The notes beneath the pieces were generated by a model. That model had not been told where the DNA came from and searched no databases. It worked only from the letters and a program-made list of their open reading frames with translations. DNA of 64,000 nt from Albugo candida (taxonomy: Eukaryota > Oomycota > Peronosporomycetes > Albuginales > Albuginaceae). A program made the position numbers and the translations under genes. Positions 1-9,500 of this stretch are shown piece by piece (the first letter of the stretch is position 1; every line of letters begins with the position of its first letter). The DNA is taken from positions 682,001 through 746,000 of the forward strand of contig CAJNAR010000149.1 in NCBI GenBank assembly GCA_905220665.1, read 5' to 3'.

Positions 1-139
1 TGACGTCTCTTGCACAGGCTCCAGTCACAAAGCCTAAAATCTTTGCAATGATAGCATTCTTTGTCGCAAAAGACTAGTCACTTCGCCAATGTAAATCTTA
101 GTGGCTGTTCAATGGCCGCTCTCTAAAATTCCGAAATTC

Positions 140-1847
140 ATGCATCATCCTGAAGGAAAAACGGATCGAGAACAAAAGTATCTAATTGCCGATAGGAAGT
201 ACATTGACATAATACGATTTTTCCATGGCCGAAGCGGTTGGACTTGGATCCCCGTATCTCCAAACTGTTCTCGAATTCTTCCAAACACAGCATTAGGATT
301 CCCTGCTTTGACGAACACAGTGTTCTTCTGGACAAACTACCGAAACGTACCTTGGAATCGACTTGAATCACATCATTGTGTCAATCATCTCAGGGATTCC
401 ATATGCTTTTCTCAAAAAGACTGTTTTCTCGAAGCATTACAGCAGCATGATAAGAATGTAAAGGAGACGATTTATATTGACGAGTTTCTTCCTCGGTCTT
501 TCGTTTTGTGTGCTGCCCAAGGTTTTCAGTCTTCGATGGAGATATTTATGTGTCATTTTATCTACTTTGCGGCTCTAGCGGCAATCAAACATTTATCTAC
601 GGGCAAATTCGAAGACTCCAAATGGACATTATTTCCTTCAGAAGAGCAAATTAGTGCATCCATCCATTTGCTGACTATAATCCGCTGTCACATGCGTTCA
701 AATATGAGACAATTTATTGCTCGAGACCTACAAAATGCGTTTGATTTGTACGATCCTTGCTGGAAATGCTTGCAATATCCCATATGCTCGACATGGAGAC
801 CATCCATCAATTTGAAGAAATATAATGAAATGAATCATCTGATGAAGTTCTTTGAAGCAAATGATAATCAGTACCATTTAGTGCAGACCTCAAATGTATG
901 GATTTGCAAACCAGCGCGTTCTTCACAGGGCCGAGGAATCAAATTATTCACTTCGCTTGATACATTAAATGAGCATTTACGGCATGAGCTCCGAAGCTCA
1001 ACAAGTAAGCAGAGTCGTAATTGGATTGTGCAAAAATACATTGAGAGCCCTGTCGAGCTTAGAAACTCTTGTAGTCGAGTAGCTGGTAGTTTACCACATC
1101 CTTCGATTAAAAGTCGAAAATTTGATTTACGACAATGGGTCCTTATAACAAGTCTGCGTCCATTAAAAGTGTATTGGTATCGACATTGTTATGCGCGCTT
1201 TAGTTCGAAAGAATATACATTACGTAATATCGATGATCGCTTCGTTCATCTGTGCAATTATTCCGTACAAAAAGCAAACGTTACCTCAAGCATGGCACGC
1301 AACCCGCAAGAGTCTGCGTGCATTCGACACTCTAAAGAGATACAGCAAAGGCTAAGGTTTGTGTGTCTTATTCGCCTTACATTACCTGCTTTCTAATCTC
1401 CTATACCGTGTAGACAAAAATATGAAGTGGATGTATGGAGCCAAGTGATCCTTCCGCAGATGAAGGCAGCAACAAAAAGCGCTATGGAGGCAGTTTTACC
1501 GAGACTTCAGGCTATTGGGGTGAGTGCAGATACGCTCTCCTTGTATTTGTGCCCTATATTCATATGGGACGTACACAGAAAGGATTTGAATGGCTTGGAC
1601 TTGATTTTTTGGTCGATTCCGAATTGCACGTATGGCTACTAGAAGCGAACATCAGTCCTGACTTGAGCTACGGGGACGATATTCGTAGAGACTTGGTCCC
1701 AAGAGCGGTTCGAGACACACTACACTGTAAGTATTGTGCGATTGATTGAGTGAGTTTCGCTTCATTCCACTTGTCGTAGTGATCATAAGAGAAGAATTCA
1801 AAGAGGAAGACACTGATAGAAATGGATGGATACCATTATCGATCTAA
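140..1847 (+). CDS. Tubulin-tyrosine-ligase-like (TTLL) enzyme, 4 exons, TTLL3/glycylase-like
   Basis: TTLL enzymes are ATP-grasp ligases that add Glu, Gly or Tyr to tubulin tails, often in axonemes. Proposed exons are 140-1356, 1414-1519, 1579-1726 and 1780-1847, with GT-AG introns of 57, 59 and 53 bases; phases agree and give about 512 residues. Core motifs are visible: WICKPARSSQGRGIKLF (ATP-binding lysine), VQKYIESP, FDLRQWVLI, LCNYSVQ and, in exon 3, LLEANISPDLS with the metal-binding Glu and Asn. The R-F-S motif and FDxRQW wording resemble TTLL3/TTLL8 glycylases more than TTL itself, but substrate type is inferred. The first in-frame ATG is at 140; the frame is open back to 101 and an AG sits there, so an upstream exon is possible. 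The C-terminal exon is the least certain. Its presence fits an organism with flagellated zoospores. Confidence 0.8.
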
Positions 1848-2705
1848 CGGAACGATAGATGGAGACGCGAATGGATTTAAACGAGCGATATGGTGATGTC
1901 GATTATGATACGCGAGCCTTGCGGAAGTTGAAGATGTTTCTCGCTCTGATCAGATGCATCTCATCAGCTGCTCTTTACTGTCAAAATATTGCAGCCTCTT
2001 GTTCGCAAGCTCAAGTTTGCCGAATAAAAACACTCTATCCATTGCTGTTGTGTACATCTTCCCATAATTGGAATAGATCTCATATGTGAACTTTTTCTGA
2101 CCGTTTTAGATCCATCCAAGCTGATCGAATAGACTCGTGCTCCCGACCAAGAATCTCCGGCGATATCTTCCTTACCAAATCAAAATGAGCCTCGAAATAC
2201 AATTCGTGAAATAGAAGCAATCACAGCTGTTCAAGCTTCGTCCACGCTATCGATATCCGCTTAGAAGCTATTTACTATTTCAAACGTGCTCCCGGTGAGC
2301 CCGATATGTGGTAAGTCCAGACAGTAGTCTGCGGAAAACTCGGCCATCAAATGCGTAGATTCCGAATAGATGTGAGGGTACATAGATATCTTCCAATACA
2401 AACGGAAAGTGTCAGTCGCTACTGCTACCGTCGGGTATTTCTTGATCCGAAAAGAAAACCTGAGTAGCGGATGGCTGCCTTGGACGCATTCAGTTGCATC
2501 TTTGCTCAATTCAAGTATACAAACGCCACGCAAGTGCTTCAGTGAAGCCGTTCGCATCTATCAGTGGGGTGTCAACGGGATCACAACGATCGAATAGCAA
2601 AAATTATAAATCATTCCATGATGTCACCTATTAATTACATTGGTAGCTAAGCTATCCATCTTTAAAAGTGATTGGTCAGATCCATTTTGTAGCCTGAGAA
2701 ACCAA
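1848..2705. other. TTLL to COQ9 interval with unassigned open frames
   Basis: No recognisable gene is seen. Plus-strand open stretches at 1859-2089 and about 2120-2265 (ending in a TAG) have plausible composition and could be further 3' exons of the TTLL gene or decayed sequence. The minus-strand frame at 2261-2557 overlaps a plus-strand frame at 2409-2597, and neither shows a motif I know. The COQ9 promoter must lie in the right half. Confidence 0.4.
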
Positions 2706-4028
2706 ATGATTCGTCTCCACCTGGCAGCTACAACCTTATTGAAGAACCCGCGTATCAGTCGATGCTCTAATCATCTTAGCTTCTCCACCAAAAAAGCACG
2801 GGCTGAATTCCCTGCCGGCATATGTAATTATGTGACGAAAAGTCATCAGGAGCGACCGCACACGGATACTGCGTCGGAATCCTTCGATCCTCAACAACAG
2901 AAGATCTTGTGTAAAGCACTACAGCACGTCAATGAACTTGGGTATTCAATCAATAATATAGCTTTCGTGAGGATTTTTTTTTATAATGCTCAATTGATTT
3001 AGATGGAGTGTGGACGCACTGAGTGCTGGAGCGCGAGATGCTGGTTATCCCTCTGTGGCTCACGGGAGGCTTCCGAACGGAGCAATTGATTTGGTGCATT
3101 TTTTTATGGAAGATTGCCAATCCAGACTTCGTTCCAGTTTAGCAGAAAAAACAACGCAGCTCCAGAGCATGTCCGTTCCGGAACGTTTAAAAGTTGGACT
3201 GAAAACTCGACTGGAGTGTCTTGCTCCATATCGGGAAAATTGGGCACAGGTCCGAAGTATAACTATGAATGTCAAGTACTGAGATCATACATTATAGGCA
3301 ATGGCGCTAGGGGCAATGCCACAAAATGCCTTGGCAACTTTTCAGCGATTAGCGAGACTTGTGGATGAGATATGGTATTATGCAGGAGACGTGTCAACAG
3401 ATATGAGCTGGTATCAAAAGAGAGCTGTTTTACTTGGAATTTATGCAAGTGCCGGTACGAAATGTGGTCTTTTTCCCGATAGCATCTCACTTCTTCACGT
3501 AACAGAGTTCTTTTATTTGACGGATGCATCCACAAATTCAGAAGAAACATGGTAAGGAGAATGAACGAGGCGAACGAATTAGTGACTATCGATCTGTAAA
3601 GGAGTTTTGTAAATCGCCGAATCGAGGAAACCATCTCTCTAGGCAATTTACCACACAATGTAAGAGCCATATGCCGCACAAGTCTCGTCTTGGTGTTGAT
3701 GTAAGAGTTTGATGCATAGTTGCAGGATGTCGCAGGCATGACAATGAGTGGAATCCAGTCTATACTTTCAGCTTCATTATCTTTGGCTGCCCCATTGGGA
3801 AATCAGTTCATACAGAACTCACCTCTTGCCATATTTCCGAATCCAATTCAAACCCTTGGTAATCAGGTCTCATCTACCGTGATGTCGTCACTTGCGAATG
3901 GTTTTGCAACAGCTTCACCTTTCTTTCCTCGGGTTACAAAAACCGAAGGTGGTTTAATTGATCATCACGAGCTAAACGAGATTGATAAAGAGATTGAAAA
4001 ATTTGGAATGAATCAAAAGTCGAGTTGA
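2706..4028 (+). CDS. COQ9: COQ9, mitochondrial ubiquinone-biosynthesis lipid-binding protein, 6 exons
   Basis: COQ9 binds polyprenyl lipid intermediates and presents demethoxyubiquinone to the hydroxylase COQ7 on the matrix face of the inner membrane. Proposed exons are 2706-2941, 3003-3249, 3298-3454, 3506-3551, 3602-3659 and 3726-4028, with introns of 61, 48, 51, 50 and 66 bases; all phases close, giving 348 residues. The start at 2706 gives an Arg/Ser/Leu-rich presequence beginning MIRLHLAATTLL, fitting mitochondrial import. Family hallmarks are DALSAGARDAGYPSVAHG, IDLVHFFMEDC, ECLAPYRENWAQAMAL, WYYAGDVSTDMSWY and FYLTD. The 51-base third intron has no stop and keeps frame, so an automatic caller could read through it. 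The last exon's acceptor is chosen to join NLPHN to DVAGMTMSG; a donor further on would need an intron of only 33 bases. Identification is firm; exon 5/6 borders are less so. Confidence 0.92.
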
Positions 4029-4586
4029 TATAATGGAATTACTACGCCATGGCAAGCTTTCATTAGTGCTATTATAGCGTTGTTATGTGTTTACAATCTT
4101 TCATTATTGATGCCTTAATCTTGTATGACTGTGAGACCAAAAGAACGAAAAGATCAAGATATGCTGTTTCAGTTAAGTTTTCTTGGCACAATGAACCCAT
4201 ACATCTGAGTAAAAAAAGCCTGTATCATTGACCACGTCACATTCTTTTAAATTCAGTAAGCTTCTTCCACCGAAAGCTCTACACAAACTGTTTGAAAGTG
4301 CATGCCTTGCGCTATACATTCAGTTGCTGATGCCGATTATTTGAAAAGTATGTGTTCATTCGGTGATTTATATCAATGACGATCAGGCGAGATATTCGCA
4401 TCGTCTCAGTCCGTAGATACCATTAGAGTTCCGTCAGCCAAGTCATTTGGCATTCCATAATCTTGATTGCGTGCGGTCTAGTATCTACCAAAAGTGCACC
4501 ACTCACTGACGTCATGGCTACGCGACAGACTCTTTTTTGGGTGATGTACACCAATTACAGTGTTCAACCCACAACGGGATCTCTTA
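4029..4586. other. COQ9 downstream / next-gene upstream spacer
   Basis: About 560 bases without a supported gene. It should hold the 3' end of COQ9 and the promoter of the next plus-strand gene. No repeat, RNA gene or convincing promoter motif was seen. Confidence 0.4.
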
Positions 4587-5547
4587 ATGGCCGAGTTTGA
4601 TGAGTTGCGAATTCTGAAAGTATTTTCGAGACAATCCGGTGACTGCTTGTTCTCATATCGCTGGAAATGGCATGCCGATGCTCATGAAGAAGGTCTCAAT
4701 TCCTTAATCCAATCATTTCTCCAGTTCTCTCGAGAAATCGATGGCGGAGGTATTTGAGCTTGTCTAAGAGTCAGCAAAAATGATGCTGATTTCTTTCTAT
4801 AAGATCTGATGGAACTGCGATTTGATCAAAATATAAATTCAAGATACAGTAATATAATGCGCCAAAATCGCTCGAATCATCGCAACTCAGTTGCAGCCGG
4901 ACGAACAAGCTTTATTGATGTACCAGTGCAAAGTGATGAACAATCTCGACAAAGTTGGCTTAATTCAGTGAGTCCATCACCACAACACTCTGATACTTCT
5001 CTCTCAAGTGTGCTCAGTAAAAACAAAAGCTCTGTCAAGGTATGTACACTGAATCCGCAAAGAGTGATCATTCCGGCTAAATGTCCCAATTTTTCTTCTA
5101 GTTTAGATCGATGTCGAATGCGTCAACGACCTCTCCGTCCATTCAGATGCTATCGTGTCATGACAAAGTTGTGCAAGTGATACTATTTCACGACCAAACT
5201 GACTCAAGCCGCGAAGAACAGCTTCGAAGATTCTTACAGCAGGCATTAAGTCAATTTGCATTCTATTTTGCCGATGACGTCATACAAGGTCATGGAACAT
5301 CTTTACTACCCATCCAACCATCAGATCCTTCTTCTTCTCTGAATGGTAGTAGTAAAGATATCGAAGCAAGCTGTGCAGTCACAGCTTCTCTATCGGTCAG
5401 TCTTGACATTGAACGCTATTGCATTCTCACTATTGATCTGGCTACAATTATTAGGACGCATCGACATGCGACTTGCGACAACGGTATGCTACCTTTCGTG
5501 ATGTGATAGAGAGACAGCTTCTACCACAACTAGTCCAGGAAGATTAG
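4587..5547 (+). CDS. Unrecognised protein with longin-like pattern, 4 exons
   Basis: I do not recognise this gene. A consistent model uses exons 4587-4749, 4804-5039, 5102-5395 and 5455-5547, with introns of 54, 62 and 59 bases, giving 261 residues. The N-terminus (MAEFDELRILKVFSRQSGD, then helix-like GLNSLIQSFLQFSREIDGGD) and the segment DKVVQVILFHDQT followed by an amphipathic helix LRRFLQQALSQFAFYFADD resemble the strand-helix order of longin folds in trafficking proteins, split by a Ser/Asn-rich linker. The last exon is chosen because it gives a clean amphipathic end (RYATFRDVIERQLLPQLVQED); reading straight on gives a less natural tail. Longin membership is an inference from pattern only. 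The gene lies between COQ9 and an MSS51-like gene, all on the plus strand with short spacers. Confidence 0.5.
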
Positions 5548-5724
5548 CGATTTCTGTGCTCGTTTATGTGTGTATTTAAGAGATCAATGTACTCCCAATG
5601 TGTTTGGCTATAATTTCAATCGCGTCCTGTTGCTATCACAATGCGTTCGGTTTGATGATTTTTGTATTACGGGTATCATATACATCCGTTCTTGCACGAT
5701 TTATCGCTCGACCAATCAGTTACG

Positions 5725-6522
5725 ATGCCGGACGCTACAACACGTGCAGACACGCTCATAATGTGCGTAAAGCGCCTACAATCGTACGGATCTAGAACAG
5801 AGAGGCTGTTTGAGTCCTCGCTGCATATCCACTTTGCTGGAGCTGACTATAGCGAAGGGAAGAGTCCAAATGAAACATTAGAGATTTTCAAACCTTTCGT
5901 GCACGCTATTGCACAGGAAAATCCAACCTTGCAATCTTGTACATTGAGTTTTGTCGGTCCAAATATCTCACGTCAGCTGCATCAACAATTGAGGACATTC
6001 CGAGTGGAAAAGCAGAAGAAATGCAGTTTGGAGGAGGAAGCTGAGAAAACCACAGTATCAAATAATGTCGATGAGGCTGACATGTCCTTACGCGAAATAT
6101 CTGTTCATTTGTATTACTTTGTTGGGTCTTATGAGAATTTCATAAAAGAGGTAACAGTTGTGGGGGAAGAGAGTTTGAGCGCTTTGGAAATGAGACCGCA
6201 ATTGATCGTAAGTTTCAATGCAGGAATATGGGGTTATGACGACTGGATACCCGCAATCAAAACAATTCTTGAGAATGGTCAGTGTCCGTGGCTTATCACA
6301 TCGTACAATAAGAATGAAGCCGAAGACGATGAAGACGTACTCAATACAACCTTTCCCAATCTTTATTGGTATTGGAAGCCACAGAAGAATCCAATGGGTG
6401 CAAAAGTACCCAGGCAGACTCGAAATGACGTAGGAAGCACGCTTTGGGAGAATGATTGCTGGATGTGTGTTGGTGCAAGCACAGAAGCAGCTAAAAGCGG
6501 ACTCATCACTTGCAAAAAATAA
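5725..6522 (+). CDS. MSS51 C-terminal-domain-like protein (zinc-finger MYND family relative), 5' end unresolved
   Basis: The 265 residues from the ATG at 5725 match the C-terminal domain of the MSS51/ZMYND family, known in yeast for control of mitochondrial COX1 translation. Seen motifs are LHIHFAGADYSEG, LQSCTLSFVGPNIS, RPQLIVSFNAGIWGYDDWIP and CPWLITSYNKNEAEDDE, in family order. The frame is open upstream to about 5660 and an intron acceptor could lie there. The MYND zinc finger expected at the N-terminus was not found, so it is absent in this relative, lost, or in unresolved upstream exons. The stop is only about 50 bases from the 3' end of the convergent phospholipase D gene, so the two transcripts probably overlap or end close together. 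The domain call is fairly sure; the biological role is not. Confidence 0.65.
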   Translation: MPDATTRADTLIMCVKRLQSYGSRTERLFESSLHIHFAGADYSEGKSPNETLEIFKPFVHAIAQENPTLQSCTLSFVGPNISRQLHQQLRTFRVEKQKKCSLEEEAEKTTVSNNVDEADMSLREISVHLYYFVGSYENFIKEVTVVGEESLSALEMRPQLIVSFNAGIWGYDDWIPAIKTILENGQCPWLITSYNKNEAEDDEDVLNTTFPNLYWYWKPQKNPMGAKVPRQTRNDVGSTLWENDCWMCVGASTEAAKSGLITCKK

Positions 6523-6571
6523 CTTTGAATTGTCTATTACGTTTACTATAACAGAATGCTACAATGTGCCA

Positions 6572-9500
6572 CTAAATGTGGATATCAGCTGGCATGATGG
6601 GTGGCTTTAGCATTTCTTCAACCAAAAAATCTAGCGGGAAATCGACCAGATGACCTTGTATATCGCTAAGCATACCACGAGCTCGCATTTCTACACCTTT
6701 CGGAATCACAGCAGCCGTCTGTACATGTCCGATCTGACAATCTCCATCTGCTGCATCAGCGTTCGAGCTTTTAGGACCACTGCAATTACCAGGTGTATGC
6801 AAGCTCATCCAACTACTTCTCTCCGAATCATCCAAGTAATCTTCTCCTGGTTCTTCTTCATCCTGATCAAAATATTCTGCTGCGAATCGAGAATGTCGTC
6901 CAAAATCAACTGGATGATCCAAGAAGCGCTTGATGGAAGCTCCCAATTGACGACTCAAAGAGTCCAAGCTTTGTCGGCCTTTTTGATTCGTGCTCCCGTT
7001 GAAAAGCCTTCTAGCCATCCCGTCTTCATCTCCCAATCTCATTCCGGCGGTCTCTACACTTGTCCCTGCTCGTCGCGATGCACGTGAAGGTAGAGGTACA
7101 CTCAACCTCTCATTGCTTTGATACATCATATCTGCAGATCTTCTTGCACTCAGTGCTTTCCCAACACGTTCACTTGAGAACCCACTGTTACCAGTTGAAT
7201 GTGGAATAGAACCTTTTGGGGTTTTTGGAGTGCCTTCCGAGTGAAGAGGAATACCATGTGATCCGATGGGTAAATTCAAAGAGCCTGCGAAAGAGTGCGC
7301 CCGATGAAGAAACGAGTTGTGATGACGTTTCAACATGGCACGGAATCCATGCAATTCCTCATCGTCGACTCCATCCAACAAAATCATTGACAATGCTTGT
7401 GTCGCTGCTGTTCCTTTTTTCACCCAACGCCGACGACGCACCTGTGCGATTATTCGATCTGTCATAAAATGCTGCAATTTTTCTCGCTTTGTAATCTCAT
7501 CCGAGCCCGTCCGAAACTGTTGAAAAACTTCAAAGTTACGTGCATAACACCATCCATCGTTGTCCATTGAATACAGCTTTTTACGACCGTTATCCTTTCG
7601 AGTGTCTACCTCGAAATCATCGAGATCAAAGCGATCGAGAGGTATTGGCACACCATTCACGTCAGTCCACGGCGCATAATCGCCATCCTTCAAATGGCTC
7701 CAATCCCATACCTGTCGACCACGTCCTTTGATCATATTGAGGCGCTGATTTTCGTATATTTGCGTGATTTCGATATTTTGAAAGCTCGCAAATGCTCGCA
7801 TTTGGTTAGAGGGTGCGCAGTTGAAAACGCGCTCGAATGTTTCGGTATTTTGGCTTGATATATTCTTGATCCGTTGCCACGAATGCTCTGCTAATAGATC
7901 TTCTATTGAATGATCATCTTTTGATAGACCAAGATGCTCTCGGAAAAGTTGCATTCTCAATGAACTTGCGGCAACACCTCGTCGACACGTTTTCCCATTC
8001 ATAAGTCCATCCGTGAATTCCATATCTTCAATGACAACAGCTATTTCGGAGTCGCGATATCCCAACATGCTGCGGTCATTGATATTGGCGCTTCCAATGA
8101 TCACATAGCAATCATCTGCGATGAGGAGTTTACTGTGAATGTATATCTGCTCCGTTGAAACACATCCGTTGGGCATGATCCCATAATTCCGCAAACCAAA
8201 AAACGCGACATAATCTTCAGGTTCGTTGGTGAATTGCCGTAACTCTGAAAACAGACTGTGCCTACCACGACATATTGTTGCAAATTGCCAATGCATGACA
8301 GCGTGTAAATTGGTTAGCTCCTCACTTCTAATGTTACCTTCAAAGGCGGGCAATAACGGCATCAAGACGTATACTCGAAAAACTTGATTCTCTTCCACTG
8401 CCCGGCGAATACGATCCACAAGAGCTTGTAATATACGATTACTGACTACGTGATTGGAATTCATTCCGGAGATGAAAAACTGGTTTTCGATGTAGATGTA
8501 GTGTTTCGATCGAGCAATGATTTCCAAATACGCTTCGTGTATGCTGCTTTCCGTGTTGACTCCGGCCGACCAAAGAGAGGCAGACCGGACAACTTGAACA
8601 TGAACTTTTTGGGAATGTGGATGTGGCTTTGTGCCAACAAAACTTACATCTTGTGGAGGCATTGGTCGTTTACTACGCTCTCGAGCTGCCAGCTCTGGAA
8701 AGAATTTCTGTGAGAGAGCCCCATTGCCAGTGTTGTAGTGATCCGAGTTTGCGCGATGCTGTGAATTGCTATCATTAAAAACTGTGTCGCCATTACCGTT
8801 AGTCTCCCATCGACTATGAAATGACGAAAATACGGTGGTGGTGGTCGGTGTCATGAGATGTGAGCCATTCACGTCTCCGGGGTGTTGACCTTCATTGCTT
8901 TCACCATCTATGAGAGGCGGAAAGACTCCATCCAAATTGTAGCACAATTTCCATCCATCAAAATCCATCGGCAGAATACATTTCGGAAGGTATCTGAATC
9001 GTCTCGATCGGAGACAAATACACCAGCCTGTTCTTAGTTGATAATCGTTCTTGGAGCACACGAAATTCCATCGCTGAATAAAGTGATACGCGACATCCTG
9101 CGCTGCTGGACCAGCTATACTGCAATGTACATCGTGCCATGGCATTCGAGGTACAGATGCCCGATCTACCAAATCCTCAAAAGGTTTATTGACACGTACA
9201 AAGTCCTTAATGATTGGATTTGAGTAGTCTTTGCCCAGCCATATATGGGCATCTGGCTTTTTCGGATCGCCATCGCTTAGCGGATGCCCGCTGTGATCAT
9301 ACCTTCCGAAACACAAGTCTAATCCTCCCACAAAAGCCAGCGACTGATCGATACATACAATTTTCTCATGATGAGACCAAAATCCAAGGCTTTGAATCTG
9401 AAAAATTGGATCCCGAAGAACGTGGATATTAGAATGAACATTCAAACTTCGCTTTGTATACTGGCTATTCAATGTCAATGCCAATTTCACCTCGCGATAT

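Noticed and set aside
138..371. Minus-strand open frame inside the TTLL gene
   Set aside because: It is the antisense shadow of a conserved plus-strand exon and has no domain.
2261..2557. 98-residue minus frame between TTLL and COQ9
   Set aside because: It overlaps an equally featureless plus frame and matches nothing I recognise.
3301..3555. Unspliced reading of COQ9 exons 3 and 4 as one frame
   Set aside because: The 51 bases at 3455-3505 keep frame but break the conserved IYASxxFFYLTD region and have GT-AG ends, so an intron is preferred.
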